Shown piece after piece: positions 15,107 to 21,060 of a DNA stretch of 21,060 bases. The position numbers were made by a program, and so were the translations under genes. The notes under the pieces are model-generated. The model was not told the DNA's origin and did not search any database. It worked only from the letters and a program-made list of their open reading frames with translations. Position 1 is the first letter of the stretch. Every line of letters begins with the position of its first letter. Origin of the DNA: Spirochaetae bacterium HGW-Spirochaetae-7 (lineage in GTDB: Bacteria > Spirochaetota > Spirochaetia > Treponematales > UBA12059); contig PGXR01000013.1 in NCBI GenBank assembly GCA_002839245.1, positions 1 through 21,060 on the forward strand, written 5' to 3'.

Positions 15107-17308
15107 ATGGCATATGTGAAGAAGCTGTTCAACGAGAATTTCCTCTACTACGCGAGCTATGTGATAAAGGACCGGGCCATACCCGAGCTCGAGGACGGGC
15201 TCAAGCCTGTCCAGCGGCGCATCATGCATACCCTGTTCGAAGCCGACGACGGCAAGTACCACAAGGTGGCCAACATCGTCGGCTCGTGCATGAAGTACCA
15301 CCCACATGGCGACGCGTCGATATACTCCGCCATAGTCGTGCTGGCCAACAAGGACCTGTTCATCGACAAGCAGGGCAACTTCGGCAACGTCCTGACCGGA
15401 GACGAGGCGTCTGCGCCCAGGTATATCGAGTGCCGCTCGTCAGTCTTTGCAAAGGACGTTTTTTTCAATCCGAAGATCACCGAATACGAGGAAAGCTACG
15501 ACGGGCGCAACAAGGAACCGGTAATCTTCCCCGCGAAAATCCCTGTCGTCATCATCACCGGCGCCGAGGGCATAGCCGTCGGCATGAGCACGAAAATACT
15601 GCCGCATAACCCGGTCGAGGTGCTCCGCGCGGAGATAGCCTGCCTGCGCGGTCAGCCGTTCCAGCTTTTCCCCGATTTCCCGACAGGCGGCATCGTCGAC
15701 GCCGCGGAGTACCAGGACGGGCAGGGCCGCGTCCGCGTCCGATCGACGCTCGAAACCTCGGACCCCAAGCGCATCGTCATCCGGGACCTTCCCTTCGGCG
15801 TCACCACCGAGAGCCTCATCGACAGCGTCGAGGCAGCGGCCAAGTCAGGCCGGCTCAGGATAGCGTCGATCAGCGACTATACGACAGGCTCCGTGGAGAT
15901 CGAGGTCAAGCTGGCCCGAGGCGTCTATTCGAAGGAGACCGTCGACGCGCTCTACGCCTTCACCCAGTGCGAACAGTCGATATCGTGCAATCTCCTCGTC
16001 ATCAAGGACGAACAACCGACCTTGATGACCGTCTCCGACGTGGTGCGCCACCATGCCAAGCGGCTTCTCGCCATCCTCAAGGCGGAGCTCGAGCTTGAGA
16101 TCCGCGAGCTTCAGGATGAGATGCATGCGAGGACCCTCGAGCGCATCTTCATCGAGGAACGGGTCTACAAGGCGATAGAGACGAAGAAAACCCAGGCGGC
16201 GGTCGACAAGGCGGTCATCGACGGCCTCCTGCCGTTCGCGGCCGAAATCAAGCGCGAGGTGACGTCCGAGGACGTCGAGCGACTCCTCAGGATACCGATA
16301 CGGCGCATCTCGCTGTACGATATCGAGAAGGCCCGCGCCGAAATGGAACGCCTGCTTGCGAGGCTAAAGGAAGCCAAGCATCACTTGGCGCACCTGATCG
16401 AGTACGGTATCGGCTTCCTCGACGGCCTCATCAAGAAACTGGCGCCCGTATGGGCGCGCAAGACTAAAATAACCTCGTTCGGCCATGTCGATGCCAAGGA
16501 AGTAGCCAGGCGGGACATTTCCCTTCGCTACGATCCCCAGTCAGGCTATCTCGGCACCACCGTCACCGGCGGCGAGTTCCAGTTCGACGTGTCGCCATTC
16601 GACAAGATCCTCGTCGTCCGCCGCTCCGGCATATATTCGGTCGTACCCGTGCCGGAGAAGCTCTTCGTCGACAAGGGCATGTTCTACTGCGGCATCGCCG
16701 AGAAGGAGATGCTGGCGGACATCATCTTCAGCATCGTCTACCTCGACCCGAAGAACGGCTGTGCCTACATCAAGCGCTGCAGCATCGATGCGTGGATCAT
16801 GAACAAGGATTACCAGCTTGCCCCGGAAGGCACCCAGGTGCTGTTCTTTACAGCCGAATCAAAGAAGGCCTTTATCGTCACCTGGGCACCCAAGCCGCGT
16901 TTCAAGATAAACACCGATCGGTACAAGGTAGAATCGTTCCTGGTCAAGGGGCTCAAGGCCCAGGGAGTGCGGCTGTCGACCAGGCACGCGCTGTCAGCCC
17001 AGGCCGAGGGCGAGAAGGGGCTGTTCGACAGCGTGCCCCAGCCAGCGTCGGCCGGGGCTGTCGTCATCGCAAAAGCAAAGCCCAGGAAGAAAACCTCGAC
17101 CAAGGTGGCTGACAAGCCTGTTAAAAAGCAAGCAACGAAGCCGAAGGCCCGTGCCGCAGGCAAGATTCCGGCAGACAAGCCTTCGCCAAAGGCCACGGCA
17201 CCTGTGATGAAGAGTCCTGCTCAAGCGTCCAAAACGGGCGAAAAGGCCGGGATCAAGGGGGGGCTGCTCGAGAAGGCAACGGCCAGGAAGAAGCCGCCCA
17301 AGGGTTGA
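15107..17308 (+). CDS. parC: DNA topoisomerase IV subunit A with a Lys/Ala/Pro-rich tail
   Basis: The DNA cleavage subunit, 733 residues, pairing with ParE to decatenate and relax DNA. The start is typical (FLYYASYVIKDRAIPELEDG, split by no insert). The catalytic Tyr is Tyr106 in SAPRYIE. The quinolone-contact helix reads HPHGDASIYS: Ala70 stands at the E. coli ParC Ser80 position and Ser74 at the Glu84 position. Residues about 450-640 form a shortened C-terminal DNA-wrapping domain without a recognisable GyrA box, which favours ParC over GyrA. From about 648 to the end, roughly 85 residues are a low-complexity Lys/Ala/Pro tail (KAKPRKKTSTK, KPVKKQATKPKARAAGK) like histone H1. TAGGA overlapping the parE stop serves as ribosome binding site. 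Confidence 0.93.
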   Translation: MAYVKKLFNENFLYYASYVIKDRAIPELEDGLKPVQRRIMHTLFEADDGKYHKVANIVGSCMKYHPHGDASIYSAIVVLANKDLFIDKQGNFGNVLTGDEASAPRYIECRSSVFAKDVFFNPKITEYEESYDGRNKEPVIFPAKIPVVIITGAEGIAVGMSTKILPHNPVEVLRAEIACLRGQPFQLFPDFPTGGIVDAAEYQDGQGRVRVRSTLETSDPKRIVIRDLPFGVTTESLIDSVEAAAKSGRLRIASISDYTTGSVEIEVKLARGVYSKETVDALYAFTQCEQSISCNLLVIKDEQPTLMTVSDVVRHHAKRLLAILKAELELEIRELQDEMHARTLERIFIEERVYKAIETKKTQAAVDKAVIDGLLPFAAEIKREVTSEDVERLLRIPIRRISLYDIEKARAEMERLLARLKEAKHHLAHLIEYGIGFLDGLIKKLAPVWARKTKITSFGHVDAKEVARRDISLRYDPQSGYLGTTVTGGEFQFDVSPFDKILVVRRSGIYSVVPVPEKLFVDKGMFYCGIAEKEMLADIIFSIVYLDPKNGCAYIKRCSIDAWIMNKDYQLAPEGTQVLFFTAESKKAFIVTWAPKPRFKINTDRYKVESFLVKGLKAQGVRLSTRHALSAQAEGEKGLFDSVPQPASAGAVVIAKAKPRKKTSTKVADKPVKKQATKPKARAAGKIPADKPSPKATAPVMKSPAQASKTGEKAGIKGGLLEKATARKKPPKG

Positions 17309-17325
17309 CGAAACGGGGAGGTATC

Positions 17326-18306
17326 ATGAAGTTGGAGCGTGTATACCGTGAACGTTGCGCGGCCAGGGGGCTAGACGCGGCGGCCATCGAGTCATCAGTT
17401 CGAGCAGTTGCCGCGCTCGAGCGCGACGCTGGCGATGCCGGATTCGAACTGGCCGACGCACCTATCTCCTTCGTGGAGCGCTACATGGCCGGGCTGGTAG
17501 AGAATGGCGAGGCAAACGAGGCAGTCGTCGTTTCCATCGCGCGGTACTTCGTCGTCGCCAGGGCCGACGCAGTGGCGATTCGGCTCCTTGCCTACCTCCT
17601 GCCCGTCGGCGTCCTGCCGGCCATGGCCACGCGGCTGGGCGAACTGGAGGGCATCGCCACGAGGGACGCGGTCTTGGGCCACGTTCAGATACCTCCAGAA
17701 GGCTCGCCTCCGGAATCCTACCCCGCGGCGACAAAGGACTTCGTGGAAGCCCTCGTCTACGAAATTGGCGAGGACCGTGCCAGGCAGGTCCTGGCCTGGC
17801 ACGTGCACGGCATAGCGCCAGAATCCTTCGCCTCCGAGCGCGAACGCTATCTCGAACTCGGCTCTGTCGACGCATGGCTTGAAGAATGGCATGCGCGGCA
17901 GGTCGAGACCCTGCGCAGGCACGCCGATGACGGCACGCTGTGGTTCGAGCAGAGGATCACGCATGCGGTCGTCGATTTCGTGCAGCGCAATCCCGAGATC
18001 CAGGGCGGCGTCCGCGTCGGCGATACCATTTATGTAACCAAAATTCCCTACGATCCCGACCGTTACCTGATGGCGACCGATCCCCTGGAAAAGCGGCGAC
18101 TGGCTTGCCATTGCCCCCTGGCTGTTTCGGCCATCACCGAGTCCGGTTCGGGGGTACCCTCCCTGTGGTGCTCCTGTTCCGCGGGCTATACCAAGTTCCC
18201 TTTCGACATAGTTTTGGGACAGGCCACCGAGGCGACCGTCCTCAAGTCCGTGCTTGCCGGCGACGAACTTTGCCGCTTTGCCATACGGCTCCCCCCTCCG
18301 GCTTGA
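17326..18306 (+). CDS. Unknown protein with paired C-terminal CxC motifs, in the topoisomerase IV operon
   Basis: A 326-residue protein I cannot assign. The first 230 residues look mostly helical. The C-terminal third holds CHC (261-263), CSC (282-284) and a final Cys316, in the order CHCPLAVSAI, SLWCSCSAGYTKFPFDIVLG, SVLAGDELCRFAIRLP. This tail resembles a widespread group of uncharacterised proteins, and the last strand is reminiscent of the C-terminus of V4R/ATC-hydrolase-like domains (G-D-x-x-C-x-F-x-I). The four close cysteines could bind zinc or an Fe-S cluster. The ATG at 17326 is preceded by GGGAGG at good spacing; it starts 17 bases after parC, so it is probably co-transcribed. No signal peptide or membrane segment. 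Confidence 0.7.
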   Translation: MKLERVYRERCAARGLDAAAIESSVRAVAALERDAGDAGFELADAPISFVERYMAGLVENGEANEAVVVSIARYFVVARADAVAIRLLAYLLPVGVLPAMATRLGELEGIATRDAVLGHVQIPPEGSPPESYPAATKDFVEALVYEIGEDRARQVLAWHVHGIAPESFASERERYLELGSVDAWLEEWHARQVETLRRHADDGTLWFEQRITHAVVDFVQRNPEIQGGVRVGDTIYVTKIPYDPDRYLMATDPLEKRRLACHCPLAVSAITESGSGVPSLWCSCSAGYTKFPFDIVLGQATEATVLKSVLAGDELCRFAIRLPPPA

Positions 18307-18331
18307 CTTTTATTTTTGTTTCAAGTATTTT
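18303..18331 (+). promoter_or_regulatory. Promoter of tRNA-Asn
   Basis: TTGACT (18303-18308), a 17-base T-rich spacer and TATTTT (18326-18331). The -35 box contains the stop codon of the upstream gene. The predicted start is near 18338, about 18 bases before the mature tRNA 5' end. Confidence 0.7.
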
Positions 18332-18355
18332 TTCATCGCTTTGGAGATGAAGCAT

Positions 18356-18428
18356 TCCCCTGTAGCTCAGCTGGCAGAGCAAGTGGCTGTTAACCACTGG
18401 GTCCGTGGTTCGAACCCGCGCGGGGGAG
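18356..18428 (+). tRNA. tRNA-Asn (GTT)
   Basis: A 73-base cloverleaf. Acceptor 5' arm TCCCCTG pairs with CGGGGGA (one T-G), discriminator G. The D arm is GCTC-AGCTGGCA-GAGC. The anticodon stem is AGTGG/CCACT with loop CTGTTAA, anticodon GTT. The T arm is CGTGG-TTCGAAC-CCGCG. The 3' CCA is not encoded (CT follows the discriminator), so it must be added after transcription. Confidence 0.96.
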
Positions 18429-18430
18429 CT

Positions 18431-18465
18431 AGAAAGGCCGATCGGTATTTCCGATCGGCCTTTCT
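18431..18465 (+). terminator. Intrinsic terminator after tRNA-Asn
   Basis: A perfect 15-pair stem (18431-18445 with 18451-18465) with loop TATTT, beginning 2 bases after the tRNA. The 3' arm ends in CCTTTCT, followed by AATT, so the T-tract is short and partly inside the stem. Confidence 0.85.
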
Positions 18466-18747
18466 AATTAACCGCGCGCCAACGTGCGCGCGGGATGCGG
18501 TCCGAGCAGTGCATACGACGCGAAACATTGAGCGTCGCAGGGGTCCGGGGGTATCCCCCGGAGTACAAAGTCCTTCTGGACGGCCTTTTGTTTTTGCGAT
18601 AACCCCCGAGTGGGTTCGAACCGAGCGAGCGCGTCGCGGTAGCGAGCGAAGGGCGAACCCGCGCGGGTGCAGCGAGATTCGCAGCAGCACGGCACAATTT
18701 AGAACTATCGCGTCATCTCCGTTCATCGGAAACGCTTGATGCGGGAG
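18466..18747. other. Hairpin-rich intergenic region with a copy of the tRNA 3' segment
   Basis: No supported gene. In order it holds a CCGCGCGC/GCGCGCGG hairpin (18472-18493), a CGACGC/GCGTCG hairpin (18516-18537), a TCCGGGGG/CCCCCGGA hairpin (18544-18562), a terminator-like structure (18565-18595), and GGGTTCG (18612-18618) pairing with CGAACCC (18654-18660) around a GCGAGCG-rich loop. The 14 bases at 18654-18667 repeat exactly the tRNA-Asn T-arm/acceptor bases 18411-18424. It could be a structured RNA, a repeated post-tRNA element or the far end of an old insertion. Confidence 0.6.
18565..18595 (+). terminator. Terminator-like hairpin followed by a T-run
   Basis: ACAAAGTCC-TTCT-GGAC, then after a GGC bulge CTTTTGT, ending in TTTTT (18591-18595). 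The stem is interrupted but the T-run is good. It would end plus-strand transcripts that pass the tRNA terminator, or those of a small RNA started between 18466 and 18560. Confidence 0.5.
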
Positions 18748-19464
18748 TCAACATAAAGTCGCGTGGATATAGTTGACCATCGTCATGAAGTCGAACACCG
18801 GCAAGCCGGTACTTGCCCTGATCTCTGCTGCGAAGGGAGGAAGATCGGTGCATTCGAGGACAAAAGCCTTCATGCCGGGGTGCTGCTCCACCGCCTGCAG
18901 CGCGACTCCCACCACCTCGTTCCGGACCGCCTCGATATCAAGATCCTCATCCGGAGCGCTGAAAATCCTGCTCCATTGAGCGCAGGCTTCAAGGCCGTAG
19001 ATATGCAGCTTGTCCGTTTGTCTGATTCCGACCGCTTCAAGATGTGCCGGCTTCAGTGCTGCCTTCTTGGCAGTGATGACACACACTTCGCCGCTACCTC
19101 CGATGATCTTCTGCGCCAGCGGAACCTGCAACAGGCTTGAGGTGAAGACGGGTACATCCAGGGCATCTGCCAGCTCATTCTGGAAGATGGCGTTGAAGCC
19201 GCAGCTCGTCGTAATCGCCCGTATGCCGCTTGTCGTCATTTCCTTGGCCGCCTCGATCATTCTCCCAAGCACTTCCCTGTCAGGATTCTCGAGAATCGTA
19301 TGTATATTGGCGCCTTTGACGTGATAGAAACGTACGGGGTATGCATACGAAGCAGGGTTGGTGCTGTTACCGACAAGGGATTCCAGCTGGACAAGTCCCC
19401 GGGGGACGTGGCCGGATTCCCAGCAGAGCATGCCGATATACGGAATATCAGTTTCAGAAGTCAT
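18748..19464 (-). CDS. Aspartate/glutamate racemase-superfamily protein
   Basis: A 238-residue enzyme of the cofactor-independent two-cysteine racemase superfamily. The two expected catalytic Cys are in TTSCGFNAIFQNELA and LECTDLPPFAAEI. Flanking segments also fit: VPVFTSSLLQVP after the first Cys and GLPVFDFMTMVNYIH after the second. The superfamily includes Asp and Glu racemases, hydantoin racemase and maleate isomerase-like enzymes, so the substrate is open. The N-terminus IPYIGMLCWESGHVPRGL differs from the usual KIGIIGG start of Asp racemases. GAGGA lies 5 bases before the ATG. It is the last of three minus-strand genes, 47 bases after the saccharopine dehydrogenase-like gene. Confidence 0.82.
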   Translation of the reverse strand: MTSETDIPYIGMLCWESGHVPRGLVQLESLVGNSTNPASYAYPVRFYHVKGANIHTILENPDREVLGRMIEAAKEMTTSGIRAITTSCGFNAIFQNELADALDVPVFTSSLLQVPLAQKIIGGSGEVCVITAKKAALKPAHLEAVGIRQTDKLHIYGLEACAQWSRIFSAPDEDLDIEAVRNEVVGVALQAVEQHPGMKAFVLECTDLPPFAAEIRASTGLPVFDFMTMVNYIHATLC

Positions 19465-19511
19465 ACTATCCTCGCTGCCCAGCTATTAAGATGCGGTCAT
19501 GATAGAAAGTC

Positions 19512-20753
19512 TCAAGCTTCGAGTTTTCCATCCCACACGGATTCGTTCCACGACATGGTGATGCCCCTCTTTCCGAGCTCCTCCATGAAGCCGTCAAAAT
19601 CCACATCGCTCGGGCTCATGATGCCCTTTTTTGAGATCCTTCCATCCAGGATCATCTGTGCTCCGATTGAAACGGGGAATCCGACCGTCCTCTGCATGGC
19701 GGTCAGTCCAGTCCGAAGGTCGCGTCTGTCGACTATCTGATAGATAACCCGTGTCGGCCGGCCATTCTTCAAGCCTCGGGCATCAGCGCGGATCAAGGCC
19801 AGATCCCGTTCACCATCGCCGTAGAAAAACTGATCCTGTGAACCCAGGAGGGCGGCGCAGAAGACGGAGGGAGCTACCTTTGCATCGCCTGCGATGATCG
19901 GCTCATCCGAAAGGAAGCCGCTCTTTGCCATGGTGCCCCAGAAAGCCGCATGTCCGGGCCATCGACAGATATAACGCCCCATGTTCTTCACGGTCTTCCG
20001 GATGCCAAAAGACTCCGCAAAGTGGCTGCTGTCTCCATTCAGGAAACACTCCAGAGGCCCGCCCATTTCAGGCACATCGAGGATATGCATATTCGCGGGG
20101 CTGAACATTTCGTCTGCCGGGACCGCGATATCCTTGCCGCCCTTGATGACAACGGCAGGTCGGAGGTAGGAGCGCATGACGCCGAGGACAGACCAGGTGA
20201 ATTTATAGCGGATGGGGTTGTTTGCGGAACTCAATTCGGGGAACCCGGCTCCATAGGAGTGAAAAGCATGCACTTCGTCCAATGCATTCAGGGCCTTTCG
20301 GCCTATTACCAGGTCAATCCCGGGATCCATCCCGAATTCCTCGAGTATGGTCTTGCCCTTCGCCTTCATGACCGAATTTATCTTTTCCAGCTCGAGACGC
20401 TCCGCCTCGCGCTTGGATGGGTTCTGCTCTCCGGGATTCGCCAGGTACATGGCGGAAACAAGATTGACGCCCAATTCCGCTGCCAGCCTGGCAACCGGGA
20501 GAGCGAAGAGGCCAGGGAGCAGCTCGACGACGACGTCGGCGCCCCGCATGACCGCTGCGAGTTCCACCCCCTTGGAGGCGTCGACCCGGATGCCCTTGAC
20601 TCGCGGATCGCCCAGGGCGCGGATTGTCTCGGGAGTATCGGGAAGACTGTCGGCGACGATAATCTCGGCAATACCCAGCGCCGACATTAGATCGACAAGG
20701 CTAGCCTTGCCTTGCATGCCGTAGCCGAGCTGAACGACTCTTTTACCGCTCAT
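19512..20753 (-). CDS. Saccharopine dehydrogenase-family protein
   Basis: A 413-residue NAD(P)-dependent oxidoreductase. The N-terminal Rossmann fold begins VVQLGYGMQGKA. The C-terminal catalytic domain shows EEFGMDPGIDLVIGRKAL, HAFHSYGAGFPE and NPIRYKFTWSVLGVMR, typical of the LYS9-like saccharopine dehydrogenase group. The usual reaction oxidises or forms a secondary amine linking an amino acid to a keto acid; the true substrate is not shown by sequence. The ATG at 20753 has AGGGAGG at good spacing and overlaps the upstream TGA as ATGA, so translation is probably coupled. The open frame extends 36 codons further upstream, but that part lies inside the previous gene. Confidence 0.87.
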   Translation of the reverse strand: MSGKRVVQLGYGMQGKASLVDLMSALGIAEIIVADSLPDTPETIRALGDPRVKGIRVDASKGVELAAVMRGADVVVELLPGLFALPVARLAAELGVNLVSAMYLANPGEQNPSKREAERLELEKINSVMKAKGKTILEEFGMDPGIDLVIGRKALNALDEVHAFHSYGAGFPELSSANNPIRYKFTWSVLGVMRSYLRPAVVIKGGKDIAVPADEMFSPANMHILDVPEMGGPLECFLNGDSSHFAESFGIRKTVKNMGRYICRWPGHAAFWGTMAKSGFLSDEPIIAGDAKVAPSVFCAALLGSQDQFFYGDGERDLALIRADARGLKNGRPTRVIYQIVDRRDLRTGLTAMQRTVGFPVSIGAQMILDGRISKKGIMSPSDVDFDGFMEELGKRGITMSWNESVWDGKLEA

Positions 20754-21060
20754 AGTGAACCTCCCTGGGACGCCGCAAGTTCGGGGATATCCTCCGGTTT
20801 TTTGAAAGGCCGCGACTGCTTGAGCCCGGTCTCCTCCAAGGTCAGGATTCCACCGAAGCACGTGAGCCCGCGCCTCAGGTGCGGGTTCTCCCTCAGCGCC
20901 CGAACCGGTCCCTTGTTCGCCAACTGGAGGGCATACGGCAGGGTGGCGGATGCGAGGGAATCCGTGGCGGTGCGGGCGAAGGCCGACGGAATATTGTCCA
21001 CGCAGTAGTGGAGGATGCCTTCCTCACGGTAGGTCGGGGCATCATGGGGGGTGGAGCGGC
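20750..21060 (-). CDS. Alanine dehydrogenase/PNT-family enzyme, C-terminal part only
   Basis: The last 103 or so residues of an enzyme that starts beyond base 21060. The segment TYREEGILHYCVDNIPSA followed by RTATDSLASATLPYALQLANKG matches the alanine dehydrogenase C-terminus (VVHYCVANMPGAVPRTST ... NATLPY). Two features differ from standard AlaDH: Asp for Ala in CVDNIP, and a C-terminal extension after GGILTLEETGLKQS (PFKKPEDIPELAASQGG). Lysine-ketoglutarate reductase domains share this fold and a VDNLP-like motif, so a saccharopine- or opine-forming role is an alternative to alanine deamination. It overlaps the next gene by ATGA. Confidence 0.82.
   Translation of the reverse strand, partial: RSTPHDAPTYREEGILHYCVDNIPSAFARTATDSLASATLPYALQLANKGPVRALRENPHLRRGLTCFGGILTLEETGLKQSRPFKKPEDIPELAASQGGSL

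Noticed and set aside
13335..15113. 592-codon open frame on the minus strand, antisense to parE
   Set aside because: It mirrors the parE codons in GC-rich DNA; the product is repetitive in Leu, Val and Asp with no domain, while parE is certain.
18254..18739. 161-codon ORF running through tRNA-Asn and the hairpin-rich region
   Set aside because: It translates the tRNA and its terminator; the region is structural, not coding.

Overview
The window is about 21 kb of GC-rich, densely coding bacterial DNA. It looks like a spirochaete chromosome, probably Treponema-related, though no single gene proves this. The evidence is: flagellar chaperone genes (fliS, flgN); a topoisomerase IV pair of the Bacteroidetes/spirochaete type (EGQSATGS and DADYDG TOPRIM motifs, Ala/Ser in the quinolone pocket); and surface proteins built as a transglutaminase-TPR protein and a propeller lipoprotein with a relaxed lipobox.

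Layout. 1-3498, minus strand: fliS, flgN and polA run in one direction; polA leaves the window before its C-terminus. 3499-3707: three AT-rich hairpins in a row. 3708-4202, minus: a small protein with a C-terminal J domain. 4261-6139, plus: psuK and psuG, a pseudouridine salvage pair with overlapping ends. 6209-10553, plus: a good sigma70-type promoter followed by an exported barrel/transglutaminase-like/TPR protein and a seven-bladed propeller lipoprotein, closed by a strong hairpin.

10606-12937 is the accessory part. It holds, joined end to end, the 3' remnant of a cation-exchanger-like membrane protein, an internal fragment of an IS3-family transposase with a nonsense codon, and a relic of a hicB 3' end. 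Next come a small unknown ORF, a DUF2269-type membrane protein and an intact, AT-richer hicA-hicB toxin-antitoxin pair. The hicB relic and the intact hicB 3' end are direct repeats (about 15 mismatches in 130 bases by hand count) bounding a 1.5 kb segment.

12938-13283 has no gene; most of it is a roughly 180-base imperfect palindrome just upstream of parE. 13284-18306, plus: parE, parC and a 326-residue protein with paired CxC motifs form a tight operon. parC carries a histone-H1-like Lys/Ala/Pro tail. Then come tRNA-Asn with its own promoter and terminator, and a 280-base hairpin-rich stretch containing a 14-base copy of the tRNA 3' part. 18748-21060, minus: an alanine dehydrogenase/PNT-family enzyme (partial), a saccharopine dehydrogenase-family enzyme coupled to it by an ATGA overlap, and an Asp/Glu racemase-family enzyme, which together look like an amino-acid or opine-type pathway of unknown substrate.

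The points most worth following are the mosaic of decayed genes with microhomology at its joints, the long palindrome before parE, probable leaderless starts of hicA and parE, the topoisomerase-linked CxC protein, the dehydrogenase/racemase cluster, and the hairpin-rich region after the tRNA. I saw no CRISPR array, and no single system that is clearly new.
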